Shown here: positions 1 to 11,133 of the stretch, piece after piece
Layout: the number at the start of each line of letters is the position of its first letter
How positions within the stretch are numbered: position 1 is the first letter of the stretch
Assembly (NCBI RefSeq): GCF_900747795.2
Contig: NC_041394.2
Span: 42,960,726-43,024,725 of the forward strand
From: Erpetoichthys calabaricus
Lineage: Eukaryota; Chordata; Cladistia; Polypteriformes; Polypteridae
DNA length: 64,000 bases
Direction: 5' to 3'
Made by a program: the position numbers and the translations under genes
Notes under the pieces: generated by a model
Told to the model about the DNA's origin: nothing
Seen by the model: the letters and a program-made list of their open reading frames with translations, nothing else
Databases searched by the model: none

Positions 1-98
1 GTTACGTCTTGGTCCCTGTTCTGTAACAGTTGCAAGGTAAACGGAATGTCTTAATATACAGTGGTTTAGAATTTTAAGAGCAAAAGCTTTTCAGCAGT

Positions 99-130
<32 letters not shown>

Positions 131-2735
131 CCCTGAAAAAGCATCTTCTACTCAACCTTTCAAGATGTTCTTTTCCAATGTCTTGCTCAATTAGCTTAAA
201 TCTGGTATCTTCAGTAATACTTGCCGTTTCTGAGTGGAAAATATAACCATTATGTCAGTCTGTAGCTCTTTTAAATTTCATTAAAAGTGTCTTTGCATTT
301 ATAATGTGCTCAATTACTAAACCACTGGAAGCCTTTGTAGTACTGGGGCCATGTTATTCATTACTAAAGGGAAGTTCTATATACTGAAGATGAACAGATA
401 GAATAACTTGTGTTTAAAGTGGTTGTTGAATAAGATTGTATGGTTTTTGGGATGTGTTCATTGGGAAATGCTTCAGAATATACATTTCAGATTAGAAGTG
501 CCCAAACTGTTGAAGGACTCAAGTTCCTACCCACTCTAAACCCCCTGCACCCTTCATTTGGTTTGAGCCTTAAATAGCAACTAATAGTTCCTTTTATATT
601 CTTTCTTACAAGACTAATATAGTGCATAAATATAAAAGCAGCTGTAATGTTCAAGCCCAACAGGACTCCTGCACTGTATAGTATTGCACATTATTAGCTG
701 ATCATTTTCTAAACCAAAAGCATAGGAGATGGAGTATGGAATTGTTTTATTAAAAAAAAGCATGGGATTGGTTTTTGGTGTGGCTCATGCACAGGTTGCA
801 GTAGCCCTTTCATTTCTGCATTTATTTAGATGTCAACCACACCAGTAAGAGGTATGTAGAAATCTATTTAACAGATTCTTACAATAGAGCGAAAAGCACT
901 TATCTTTAGGGTAAGTTCAGTTGCCTCATCTTTAAGTTAGTGTTTAAAAAAAAAAAAAAAAAAAAAACAAATCATACACTTTTAAAACATCCTTTGACAT
1001 TATTACAAATTAAATATTTTACTGCTTGTATGTATTTGTCCTCTAAATTCCATAGTAGGGGCATGCAATTAAAGAGAGCAAATTGTCTGCAGTGCAAAGT
1101 TCAGCAAGTGCCTAGAAACGTACCTTTTCTGTCGGTTTTTCTCTCTCAGACTTGCTTTGTTGTTAAGTGGTGTAGAAATTCTCTAAAATATCACAAATGG
1201 TATTTTTATACACATTATGATTAATGCCTTTTTTATTTATTTTTTGTTTTTAAAATGCATATGCTTAAGTTTTTATGTCAGCATTGGCTTTCATGAATGC
1301 TCTGGACCTTATTTTTAATGAGTTTACTGAAACTGCAGTGTTTTTCTACAGTATTTTAAATATTTTTCAGTTTTAGTTGATAAGTCACTAAAATAAGTTT
1401 GAATTTTTTTCAGCAATGCCTTTAAAGTGTCAACTGAATGTTCAGTTTAGTCTGCCTTTTGAAATATGTATGCTATTAGATTTTTAGTAAAACATATTTT
1501 TTGAAAAATGTTTTAACTGTCTTAAACTCAGGTTATGGGATACTTTAACAAAATATGTAAGTACTTTATTTAGGGTATTTAAAATAAAAAATACCATAGC
1601 AGGTCAACCAACTCTTACTTTTTACAACATAAAAGAATCTTTGTGATTATAAAAGACATATCTTGCATATTTACCCTAGCTATTAAGGTGAAAAATATTA
1701 TTACTTTTTATAAGTGAAATGGAGCGATCCATGATTTCACGGATGTTTTGTGATCTATTAGCTCATCATTCCCACTTCCTCTTTACCATGGAGTAGTCAT
1801 ATAACAGTCATGTGCTTTTGACTAATATTCACAACAAAGACTTTTTATGAAAACTAGTTAAGCTAAATATGATCCTAAAGCATATTGCTTCTCATATTGA
1901 CTGTGACTTTAAATCCTATATGTAAAGATGAATAGCATGTCAAGCACGTGAGGAAACATGCAAGTTTAAAAGCCTCACACTGGAGGCTAGTTGCCACACT
2001 TAAAGGGTAAAAACAAAAAGCAAACTGTATTTCTGACTGGTGCCATTTCTGTTTGCAAACAAACATGTAACGTGACATTATAACATTGAGTAAAATATCA
2101 AAACATTCTTGATTCATACCTGATAGTCCTGTTCCATTGCACCACTGGACTTAGACAGTCTACTTTAATATCTGGGATGATGACAGTGATGATGAGCTCA
2201 TTGGTTCTGACCAGCATTATGTTTTCACAGTGACCAATATTCTGCATTAATTACAGATTGGTTCCTATAACTGAGGCGATCTAAACAGGACAGTTACAGA
2301 ACATGAAGTTTTGTACTGGAGTCATTTTCTAAGTAATTTGATCATTGCCAGACTTGCATTAAAAAAAGCTTGATAGTGCATTTGTGTGCACCACCATTCC
2401 TCCATAAAGGCACGTGTGAGCAAATTTTGAAAAGTTGTCTTCTACCAGCTGAGCTGTTGTTAGGCTGGCCTAAAATAGTTTTACGCTAAAAATACTTTGT
2501 AAAAGATCTATAAAAAATATTTTTGTAGCATCTTTTTGGAACTTTAAATTTTGCTGTTTTTAAAACAAGGTGAACACATTTTTACATTGGGTTTTTTCCT
2601 AGTCACTTTAAGAGTTTGATTTATAAATAGATTTTCTTATTTTTTTAATTGACTTAAATTCTGTCAATGCTGAAAACATTTGTTCTGTATTAGTTGTTCA
2701 TGGTCTTTTTACATATTTTTAAAATAAAAGATATA
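1..2735 (+). other. AT-rich non-coding block, possible 3' UTR of an upstream gene
   Basis: No plausible coding exon is visible on either strand; the few open frames are short, low in complexity or start in poly-A. The block carries A-runs near 103-130 and 943-967 but, unlike the rest of the window, no recognisable transposon. It ends close to an AATAAA. An AT-rich, repeat-free 2.7-kb block with such an end is what a long vertebrate 3' UTR on the + strand looks like, so the last coding exon of a neighbour may lie just left of the window. This is inference; plain intergenic DNA is equally possible, and I cannot name the gene. Confidence 0.35.
2723..2728 (+). promoter_or_regulatory. candidate polyadenylation signal AATAAA
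   Basis: AATAAA lies in AT-rich sequence and is followed within 60 bases by a T-rich stretch with TGTGTG (2770-2790), the usual layout of a poly(A) site. It sits at the right end of the repeat-free block. Other AATAAA-like hexamers occur to the left (for example near 1581), so the choice is tentative. Confidence 0.3.
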
Positions 2736-2856
2736 GCATGTTTCTACCCACATATGAGGAGTCTGCATATGTGTGTGTTTTTTTTTCCCTTCCCTATAAT
2801 TAATCTTTTAACGGTATCGTGTAACCAGATGAATATAGAATCTTAATACAGTACTT

Positions 2857-2876
2857 GTGACGGGTGTTCAATTTAT
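2857..2876 (+). repeat. mariner-type terminal repeat remnant (tentative)
   Basis: GACGGGTGTTCAATTTATCT resembles the reverse complement of the mariner end at 9440-9473 (ACGAGGGGTGTTCAATAATT and following), apart from short gaps. No transposase sequence follows, so this is either a solo terminal remnant or a chance match. Confidence 0.22.
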
Positions 2877-2879
2877 CTT

Positions 2880-4020
2880 CATGTGTATCACATATTTGTG
2901 CTGCAGATTTGAACTTGTCACTGGAGATCAGGACATTGCCTACTCCCACGTCCGACTCCGGAACCGCACCACCATGCTACCCACACCCCACCCAAAAACG
3001 CGAGCCACAGACCTGCTGTATCACACTTGGGACGAATTACAGCCAGGTTTGTGTGTAAGACAGTTGAGCACATTGTCCTGAGTAGGAGATAGGCAGGTGC
3101 TCAAATGGTTGAAGCAAGCTCAGCATGTGGCTGCTTTTGAGTTTTAGTGCAAGGGACAGATAGGGCAGTGTTAACTCGGGGCAGATGTCAACTTTTGTCA
3201 AAATTCAAAGTGGCAAAGTAAGCCATAATAAAGCGTAATGGCGAGTTTTGTCACAGTTTACAGCTGATTACCGTCCTTTGACCCAGAATTTTGACAGATA
3301 CACCTTGGACAATATTTTGCGTATTATCACTGAATCAGACTGACTTGTCGGACTGCGATTGTGAAGCAAGTGATCTGGAGGTGGAGATTGAAAAGCTGAT
3401 CGTTCCCCAGCTGATCATGGTGCTGAACACGTTTGTATAGCTGATGCGTCTACATCAACGTTCACCTGGGAGGACCGCAATTTATGATGACAAGAAGGAC
3501 AAATCAGATTGTGTCACATTGACTGCCACCGCCACCGACCTTCCGCACAAAGACAGCCAACCCAGCATACATTCATGCTGGCCATCGAATAGTCCCCATG
3601 CAGAGGCTGCTGCCAGAGGCACTGAACAGGCACCGACAGCAGCCACAGCACACAGCAACAGACTTTCTACATTGGTTTATGTGTGAAGCCATTGCTTAGT
3701 GTGTTTTTCAGAAAACAGAGTTTATGGAGAAAATATTCACCCCTCAAAGAGTTAAGACTATGGAACTTAAACAAATAATGTCTGTGTTAAGATTCATTTT
3801 TCTTTTGTACACAGTTCATAGGAAGTCTTTCTCAGTCTGTCCAGTCAGGTATATGAAACATAGCACAGGTCACCCACATACAACGTGGCAAAACAGTACA
3901 AACCCAGAGCAGAACACTTCCATTACTTGGTACCATGTTGTTTGAATGTTGCATGTTTGTTATTGAACAATTTACTTATTCCAACTATGATGCACAATAT
4001 TGAGAAGGTAAACTGCAAAG
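2880..4020 (+). other. unrecognised GC-richer segment with splice-like signals
   Basis: From about 2906 the base composition changes: a CpG-containing stretch (2906-3050) follows a good acceptor-like TGCTGCAG and ends at CCAG|GTTTGT, and one frame stays open across it (RNRTTMLPTPHPKTRATDLL within it). A second open stretch spans 3444-3686 and is rich in Thr, Ala and Ser. I do not recognise either peptide. Both could be pieces of a retroposed transcript or an old transposon; there is no start, stop or neighbour that makes a gene. From 3690 to 4020 I see nothing identifiable. Confidence 0.2.
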
Positions 4021-5930
4021 GATTGATAGATAGATACTTTATTAATCCCAAGGGGAAATTCACATACTCCAGCAGCAAAAAATATTAAATTAAAGAGTAA
4101 TAAAAAATGCAGGTAAAAAACAGACAATAACTTGAATAATGTTCAACGTTTACCCCCTCTGGTGGAATTGAAGAGTCGCATAGTTTGGGGGAGGAATGAT
4201 CTTCTCAGTCTGTCAGTGGAGCAGGACAGTGACAGCAGTCTGTCGCTGAAACTGCTCCTCTGTCTGGAGATGACACTGTTTAATGGATGTAGTGGATTCT
4301 CCATAATTGATAGGAGCCTGCTGAGTGCCCGTTGCTCTGCTACGGATGTCAAACCGTCCAGCTCTATGCCAACAATAGAGCCTGCCTTCCTCACCAGATT
4401 GTCCAGGCGTGAGGCATCCTTCTTCTTAATGCTGCCTCCCCAGCATACCACTGCGTAGAAGAGGGCACTCGCCACAACCATTCGATAGAACATCTGCAGC
4501 ATCTTACTGCAGATGTTGAAGGATGCCAGTCTTCTAAGGAAGTACAGGCGGCTCTGTCCTTTCTTGCACAGAAAATCAGTATTGGCAGTCCAGTCCAATT
4601 TATCGTCCAGCTGCACTCCCAGGTATTTATAGGTCTGCACCCTCTGCACACAGTCACCTCTGATGATTACGGGATCCATGAGGGGCCTGGGTCTCCTAAA
4701 ATCCACCACCAGTTCCTTGGTTTTGCTGGTGTTCAGTTGTAGGTGGTTTAAGTCGCACCATTTAACAAAGTCCTTGATGAGGTTTCTATACTCCTCCTCC
4801 TGCCCACTCCTGATGCAGCCCACGATAGCAGTGTCGTCAGCAAACTTTTGCACGTGGCAGGACTCCGAGTTATATTGGAAGTCCGATGTATATAGGCTGA
4901 ACAGGACCGGAGAAAGTACAGTCCCCTGCGGCGCTCCTGTGTTGCTGACCACAATGTCAGATCTGCAATTCCCGAGACGCACATACTGAGGTCTGTTTGT
5001 AAGATAGTCCACGATCCATGCCACCAGGTATGAATCTACTCCCATCTCTGTCAGCTTGTCCCTAAGGAGCAGAGGTTTGATGGTGTTGAAGGCGCTAGAG
5101 AAGTCTAGAAACATAATTCTTACAGCGCCACTGCCTCTGTCCAAGTGGGAGAGGGATCGATGTAGCATATAGATGATGGCATCTTCCGCTCCCACCTTCT
5201 CCTGGTATGCGAACTGCAGAGGGTCGAGGGTGTGTTGGACCTGTGGCCTCAGGTGGTGAAGCAGCAGCCGCTCCATGGTCTTCATCACATGTGATGTTAG
5301 AGCGACAGGCCGGAAGTCATTCAGCTCACCAGGACGTGATACCTTTGGGACTGGGGTGATGCAAGATGTTTTCCAAAGCCTCGGGACTTTCCCCTGTTCC
5401 AGGCTCAGGTTGAAGATGCGCTGTAGAGGACCCCCCAGCTCTGATGCACAGACCTTCAGCAGTCGTGGCGATACTCCATCTGGACCTGCTGCTTTGCTGG
5501 CACGAAGTTTCCTCAGCTCTCTGCTCACTTGCGCTGCTGTAATTGTGGGTGGGGATGTCTCTCCTATGTTGGTATCAGCAGAAGGGTGTGTAGAGAGTGC
5601 AGTACTCCGAGGTGAGAGTGGGTTAGGGTGGTCAAACCTGTTAAAGAAGATGTTCATTTGGTTTGCTCTCTTCACGTCTCTCTCGATGGTGGTACCCCGC
5701 TTCGAGCTGCAGCCAGTGATGATCTTCATCCCATCCCACACTTCCTTCATGCTGTTGTTCTGCAACTTCTGCTCCAGCTTTCTCCTGTACTGCTCCTTCG
5801 CCGCCCTGAGCTGGACTCGGAGTTCCTTCTGCACGCGCTTGAGTTCATGCTGATCACCGTCTTTAAAAGCCCTTTTTTTCTGGTTCAAAAGGCCCTTGAT
5901 GTCACTTGTAATCCATTGATTGAAAGCCTT
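4021..5930 (-). mobile_element. 5'-truncated LINE of the CR1/L2/Rex1 group, young copy
   Basis: Non-LTR retrotransposon copied by target-primed reverse transcription. The 3' end is at the left: a short TAGA repeat followed by TTTATTAATCCCAAGGGG, the tail shared with the copy at 11380-13975. The 5' end breaks near 5925, just upstream of the motif PWITSDIKG that continues in the other copy, so the endonuclease domain is missing. The rest of ORF2 is open, suggesting a recent insertion. Exact clade (Rex1-like, L2 or CR1) is not settled by eye. Confidence 0.92.
4143..5888 (-). CDS. LINE ORF2 fragment: reverse transcriptase and C-terminal region
   Basis: An open frame of 581 residues. Early residues 1-60 are a basic, Lys/Gln-rich linker (QKKRAFKDGDQHELKRV). 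Then come RT blocks: AAGPDGVSPRLLK near 135, DFRPVALTSHVMKTMERLLL near 190, FLDFSSAFNTI near 262, GAPQGTVLSPVLFSLYTSDF near 317, and the catalytic FADD box (KFADDTAIVG) near 350. Next are TYKYLGVQLDD and the LINE C-terminal block SRLYFLRRLASFNICSKMLQ. The protein lacks the N-terminal apurinic-like endonuclease because the element is 5'-truncated, so the copy cannot move on its own. The first ATG used here is internal to the original protein. All RT active-site residues are present, unlike in the sister copy. Confidence 0.88.
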   Translation of the reverse strand: MNQKKRAFKDGDQHELKRVQKELRVQLRAAKEQYRRKLEQKLQNNSMKEVWDGMKIITGCSSKRGTTIERDVKRANQMNIFFNRFDHPNPLSPRSTALSTHPSADTNIGETSPPTITAAQVSRELRKLRASKAAGPDGVSPRLLKVCASELGGPLQRIFNLSLEQGKVPRLWKTSCITPVPKVSRPGELNDFRPVALTSHVMKTMERLLLHHLRPQVQHTLDPLQFAYQEKVGAEDAIIYMLHRSLSHLDRGSGAVRIMFLDFSSAFNTIKPLLLRDKLTEMGVDSYLVAWIVDYLTNRPQYVRLGNCRSDIVVSNTGAPQGTVLSPVLFSLYTSDFQYNSESCHVQKFADDTAIVGCIRSGQEEEYRNLIKDFVKWCDLNHLQLNTSKTKELVVDFRRPRPLMDPVIIRGDCVQRVQTYKYLGVQLDDKLDWTANTDFLCKKGQSRLYFLRRLASFNICSKMLQMFYRMVVASALFYAVVCWGGSIKKKDASRLDNLVRKAGSIVGIELDGLTSVAEQRALSRLLSIMENPLHPLNSVISRQRSSFSDRLLSLSCSTDRLRRSFLPQTMRLFNSTRGGKR

Positions 5931-5939
5931 TCTTGAAGT

Positions 5940-6560
5940 GAGATGTGCTAGCTTTGATACTAGCTACAGCCTGACCTCAGTTTGGAAAACAGAATCTTTT
6001 ATTTTTGTTTATGTTCAAAGAGAGGTTGTTGATATGACACCATTTAGACAGATTATTAATCTCTTTACAGTGCACATTGTCATTGTTGAGCATGATGACT
6101 GTGGTATCAGCAGATTTAATTGTATGATTAGTGTCTAATCTTGGTGCACAGTTGTATGTGAAAAGTGAGTATGGCTTTAGGCTCGGATAGCAGCCTTGTG
6201 GAGCTCACGTGTTCACCATCAGTGGTTATGATGTTTTGTTGCCAATCCTGACTACCTGAATTCTGTTGTTAAAAAGTCCAGTATCCGGGTACAGATGGAA
6301 TTGGGCAGTCACGGTTCTCCAAGTTTTGCAGCCACTTTGGAAGGGATAACCGAATTAAAAGCTGAGCTGTAGTCAATATATAGTATCCTAATGTACATGT
6401 TTGGACAATCCAGGTGATGAAGTGCAGTGTGGTAGGTCTGTGATACAGCATCCTCCACTGATCTCTTTGGCTTCTAAGCAAACAGCAGAGGGTTCAGAGA
6501 GGCAGAAATATTGCTGTTGACGTATGACAGCACAAGCTCTTCTATACATTAATGATTGTA
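5940..6560 (-). mobile_element. old L2/Rex1-like LINE fragment (RT palm region)
   Basis: Reading the minus strand in shifting frames gives SVEDAVSQTYHTALHHLD, then YIRILYIDYSSAFNSVIPSK and ILDFLTTEF, the RT block with the first catalytic Asp (YIDYSSAFN). This is a different and much older LINE than the one at 4021-5930, which it abuts. Several frame changes and stops interrupt it. The junction near 5930-5945 may be where the younger LINE landed beside or in it. Confidence 0.7.
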
Positions 6561-7265
6561 TTTTACAAATGTTCAGTCTTTATTTGTGATCTGTGCTTTT
6601 GAGAAGTTGCATGCTGTTGCTTAAAGGTGATCTGCAACACATGGTGTAAACGGGTAGTGTAGTCATTGGAGTTGACCAGACATCTACAAACATCAAATGC
6701 AGACTGCTGGACAAAGCTTCATTAAGTCTTTAATGATAGCTATTAGTTTACTTTGAATTTTTAAACACAAAAACAAAAGTCTAGTGGCATGTAAGTAGGT
6801 TGTCTAGAAACAGTGTGGTTGGGAGTTGTACGTAGAAGACCTTCAAAATGCGTTTGAATGGAGAGCTTGTCGATCTCTATTCACCTATGTTGGGCTGAAT
6901 AGCCTGTTCTCTTCATACTCTTCTAATGTATATAAATTAAATTTTTTTAACTATGCAACCCAAAATAAAAGCAACCCAATTCAAGTGATTTTTAATACTG
7001 TATGCAGTTAGTCACTAATTGTAAGAAGCAGTAAAGGATTACCTTGATTAAATTATTCTAACAGGTTATTCTGTTTTTCTTTGACTATTTGTGGCCTCAT
7101 CACAGTCTGTGGTCACTATGGATGTTGGTAAGTAAAGAGCCTGTGATTGGGGGTTTAATTTTCCTATTTAATGAACACTGTGGCTGTCAAAACAAACACT
7201 ACCTCTGCTCTGCAGACAGTTGGGACTATGCTCTCCCTTACTGGTAAGTTTAGTCAGTTACACTT
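6560..7265. other. no gene seen; contains a short CR1 3' end
   Basis: Mostly AT-rich sequence without coding signal. Positions 6861-6936 (+) match the 3' end of the CR1-type repeat found elsewhere here (TTGGGCTGAATAGCCTGTTC). Nothing else is identifiable. Confidence 0.5.
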
Positions 7266-8548
7266 TGTCTCTTGCTAATACAAAGACTTAGATTTTTACT
7301 ACTCAATGGCCAGCATTTATCAATAAATCCTAAACCCATACACGAAACTGATGATGAGGCTGTGCTCAAGAAGGATCAGAGTCGCCTCTGTTTTCTGAGG
7401 AGAATGATGATGTTTGATGTAAGCAGGTATGTTTTCCACCAGTCTGTAGCTGCCAATGTATTTTTTTCCCTGCAGGTGTTACGTGGGAAATGGAATTAGT
7501 GCTAGTGATGCCAACAGACTACGTAAACTGAATAAAAGGCTGGTTCAGTCTTGGGAGCTGGGCTGGACTGAAGGAAGAGGCAGAAGAAATGATCACTCAG
7601 GAAGCTGCTAACCATACTGGACAATGACTGTCACCCCCTGTATTGAGGTCTTGGCTTATCAGAGGTGCACACTCAGTAACAGACAAGGAGTGCCATGTGA
7701 GGTCATTTCTACCCTCAGCCATCAGGCACCATAATGAGTCACACTTTGGCCGAGGTGGTCTTGTTTTCCTGTGCAGTGCTGCTAAATCTGTGGGGTTTTT
7801 TTTTTGTTTGTTTTGTTTTATCATCCACCGGCAAAAATGGGCTTAAATGTTGGTTGTATTTTTCGGGGGGCTACTTTGTGTTTTTTTTATATATATATAT
7901 AGAATTTTGGGCTATTTTCAACCCCCACAGTATTTCTACCATATTTTTCATCTACCTGGCGCCCTTTCCACTGGGATTAGCACTTGTGTATGTTATTTAC
8001 TGTTGTAAAATCCCTCAACACCCCCCCCCCCCTTTGTGTGATTGTATACACCCATTTTATCACTCAAATAATACTGAGGGGACCATAATGGGCTTTGATG
8101 CTATATACTGTACCTAACCATCTTGCTCTGACATTAACCCCTACTTTATTTCTGGTTTTGTCTACCTCAGGTATTGAATTTTTTTTTTTTGGGGTGGGGG
8201 GGTAAATTAACTATTTTTCAGCTGTCCTTCGGCTATCATTTTTTTAAGGACCCGGCAACCCTGCCAGCATGCTGAATGGTACTGAGCTGGTCTAGTAGCC
8301 ATCTTAACAGACAAGGATTCTCTGTGCAGCATATTGTGCCAATGACCGACATCCTGTACTATGAAATTGTAACTGCACATCTAATCACATTATACTTACC
8401 TACAAATACCTACACTTTGTTAATTTACGTATGGATAATTCTAGTTATGTGTGTTTGTACCTTTTTTAGTATACTTTTTATATGTACTGTATATTTGTGC
8501 CTTTTTGGTTTGCTGTTGTAACCCTGCAATTTTCTTTGGGATTGATAA
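7265..8548 (+). mobile_element. degraded L2/Rex1-like LINE, 3' part
   Basis: The frame at 7350-7490 reads KKDQSRLCFLRRMMMFDVSR, homologous to KKGQSRLYFLRRLASFNICS of the LINEs at 4143 and 13410. It continues in broken frames (KAGSVLGAGLD, then LDNDCHPLY and HFYPQPSGTIMSH), the LINE C-terminus. The 3' untranslated part runs to TTTGGGATTGATAAA at about 8534-8548, the same kind of tail as the younger LINEs. It contains poly-C (near 8021-8032) and poly-G (near 8191-8200) runs. Clearly a fossil LINE copy. Confidence 0.7.
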
Positions 8549-9473
8549 AATGTGGAAGCAACTTCCACAGAAATGTGCAAGAAAGTCGAGGAATTCATTT
8601 TGTCACACGGACGAATTAAGGTTCCCCGAATAGCTGAAGAAATACGCATCTTGGCAGGTACAGTTTGGAAAATAATTCACGAAGAGTTGGGCATGTCAAA
8701 AGTCAGTGCAAGAAGGGTTCCAAGAATGCTATTGCCATGTCAGAAGGCCATGAGGCTCCAGTGCTAGATGCTCCGTGAAGACCAAGTGAATTTTTTTCAT
8801 CGTTTTTCATCGTTTGGTGACTGGAGATGAGACTTAGATCTATCACAAATATCCTAAGTCCAAAATGAAGTCCATGCAGTGGAAGCAGAAGTTATCCTAC
8901 CCCCCAAAAAAAAGGTTCAACAAAGAAAAATCTGCAGGGAAAGTCATGGCAACTGTCTTCTGGGATATTGAAGGACTTTTTCATCTGGAGTTCATGCCAC
9001 ACAAGACAACCATGACTGGAGAGAGTTATGCCAACACAATGATTGTTTTGCGGGAGTCAATCAAGGAGAAAAGACAAGGAAAACTCACAGCAGGTGTGCT
9101 GCTTCTTCACAAAAATGTGCCAGTTCACGTGTTGTGTCAATCATAGGTTGCCCTCCGAGAATGTGGGTTCCAGCAGCTGAAACCCTACAGTCCTGACCTG
9201 GCTCCCTCAGATTATTTCTTGTTCAGAGTTTTGAAGAAATCTTTCCATGTACAGAGGTTTTCAAGTGATGAAGATGTCAAGGCAGCAGTGACGACCTGGT
9301 TTGCAGGTCAAACAGAACATTTTTTTTCCAAAGGGGTTAAAATAAGTGCAGGAAAAGTGGATGAAGTGAGTGGAGCTATCAAGGGACTATATTGAAAAAT
9401 AAAACAATGTTTTTGAAAACTCTTTTATTTCCTACTGAGGTAGATAAATTATTGAACACCCCTCGTACGTTTC
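8548..9473 (+). mobile_element. mariner-family DNA transposon remnant, 5' end missing
   Basis: The transposase is readable in pieces: an N-terminal helix-turn-helix part (8552-8767, KKVEEFILSHGRIKVPRIAE), a central part (8865-9146, GKVMATVFWDIEGLFHLEF), and a C-terminal part with SPDLAPSDYFLFRVLKKS (about 9190-9250), the mariner signature around the third catalytic Asp. The right end ATTGAACACCCCTCGTA (about 9449-9467) is terminal-repeat-like. The left part starts directly at the tail of the LINE at 7265-8548 with no terminal repeat, so the element is truncated. Frameshifts and stops make it inactive. Confidence 0.82.
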
Positions 9474-10224
9474 ACTTTCAAATTGTAGGTTTGATTCCTC
9501 TCTGTCGCTAATGTTATTTCTGTCTAATCACCTTCCCACCTAAGGCAAGGGTTTGTAACATTTGGAGGCATTATGGTGGCAATTAATAAAAATCTTTATC
9601 ATAGAGATATATTATAAAAAGAAATCCTGTCCTGGAAAATAAAAGCAAGGCTACGATATGTGATCTTCTCAGAAGACATTTTAAAGACCCGCAAGACCAA
9701 AGACACGCCGTACTTACAATCTATCAAATAGGACAATAGGCAGCAAAACATTCAGTCTTGTGAAGGATTTGAGCACACACAGATCCAGGGCTCTCAGCGC
9801 ATATAAAGCGTATAAGGACAGTACGTTTATAAATGAAATGTCGACATCTAAGCGAAGAAGAAAGCAGCACCGAGAAAAGAGATTCTATTGTGTTGGAGAG
9901 AAAATAGAGCAAAAAAGAATAATCGAGGTGCTAATTCAGAAAATAAGGAAAGAAATTATCAGCCCGGAACAAGTGGAACTGAAAAAAAGCACGTCCAATC
10001 CGGCTCAGAATTAAAAGACAAAGTAGAACTTCATAAAGACATTTACAAACGTTGATGCTAAACACATGCAGAGCAGGTTAGAGACTATGAAACCAGGGAA
10101 ATTAGAAAGGCTCAAAAAAAATAAAAATAAAAAAACGTTGGCACTATACATATGTGGAGAAAGTTAAAGGATATGAAAGTAGGAAAATTAGAAAATATAA
10201 AAAAGTAAAGATCGCAGTAGCGCA

Positions 10225-10499
10225 AACAAACAAACTGCCTCATTTAACTATGCACCAGTCTAACTTTGGTTTTGCACAATAATTACTACACTATTGCACC
10301 TTAACACTTAATTCTACTTTATTCACATAATTGTACTTATTTATTATGTTCTACTATACTGTTATCTTTCAATCTATGACTTTTTGTTAATTTAACTGAT
10401 ATTCTTCTAACTTTGCACAGTTTTTGATAAGCAGATCAGGATGCATTTCACTGCGTGTTGTCCTGTATAACTATGCATGTGACAAATAAAGAATCTTGA
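10225..10499 (+). mobile_element. L2-like LINE 3' end
   Basis: AT-rich 3' UTR ending in ATGCATGTGACAAATAAAGA (about 10475-10494), a tail widespread in fish L2-like LINEs and their partner SINEs. Upstream text with repeated TTGCAC-type blocks fits the same UTR. No ORF2 part remains. Confidence 0.55.
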
Positions 10500-10960
10500 G
10501 AATTTCAAAAACGGAGTTTACCACACATGCATTTATTGGTTACTTTGTTCATGTATATATATATTTACCTGTCTGCTTATTTAAAAACCTAAATTTACTC
10601 CAGGAGTCAAAAACGTTGTGTCTAGCCCTTGTACAAAAACCTAGACAAAAGCTGGGGTATCACCTTGGTAACCCCATGTACTTTTGGAACTGTGAGAGGA
10701 AAATAGCACAACTTTACAGACAGGAGTCCAATGCAGAACTCTGCTTACTTTTTTATTTTGTAAAACAAAATTATTAAATGCTGATGATGTAGATCGTTTT
10801 GTCTGTGCTGAAATTCCAAACAGAGAAACCTGTCCTGACCTCATTAAAAAGATTCAGCATATTGGGACTCGCAAGATTACAAATATTGTTTTTACAGAAG
10901 TTCTGAAATAAAAGTGAAACTAATGAAATAGTAACAATTCAAAGAAAAAAAAATCTTAAA
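10500..10960. other. no gene seen
   Basis: AT-rich sequence with no recognisable coding or repeat signal between the L2-like tail and the Helitron-like end. Confidence 0.4.
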
Positions 10961-11133
10961 AATGTGTATCCGTAAAACCAAACATGGGGGTTGGCGAGCA
11001 AAGCAAGCAGGGGGTGAAGCCCCTTAGTGTATATATAAGTCTACGCGTGGAAGTGTGTGTCTGTCCGGCCTGGACGTTTGAGGCTACAGCATGACGCTCA
11101 AAGAAAGCGACTTTGTCACCAAAGTGAAACTTG

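Larger units (their letters stand above)
9474..11029 (+). mobile_element. possible Helitron-like remnant with a hairpin 3' end
   Basis: The stretch ends with GCAGGGGGTGAAGCCCCTTAGT at 11008-11029: a short GGGG/CCCC hairpin followed by CTTAGT, similar to Helitron 3' termini (hairpin then CTRR). Preceding bases GGCGAGCAAAGCAAGC are typical of fish Helitron ends. A small basic open frame at 9838-10014 (MSTSKRRRKQHREKRFYC) may belong to it. No Rep/helicase domain is visible, so it would be non-autonomous. An L2-like 3' end (10225-10499) interrupts the span. Attribution rests on the terminus only. Confidence 0.35.

Noticed and set aside
940-1224. Open frame starting MFKKKKKKK
   Set aside because: It starts in a poly-A run and the rest has no recognisable motif or codon pattern.
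4132-5853. Several + strand open frames of 100-190 codons inside the LINE at 4021-5930 (and minus frames in 11850-13806)
   Set aside because: They are antisense or off-frame shadows of ORF2; the same frames appear in both LINE copies and carry no domain.
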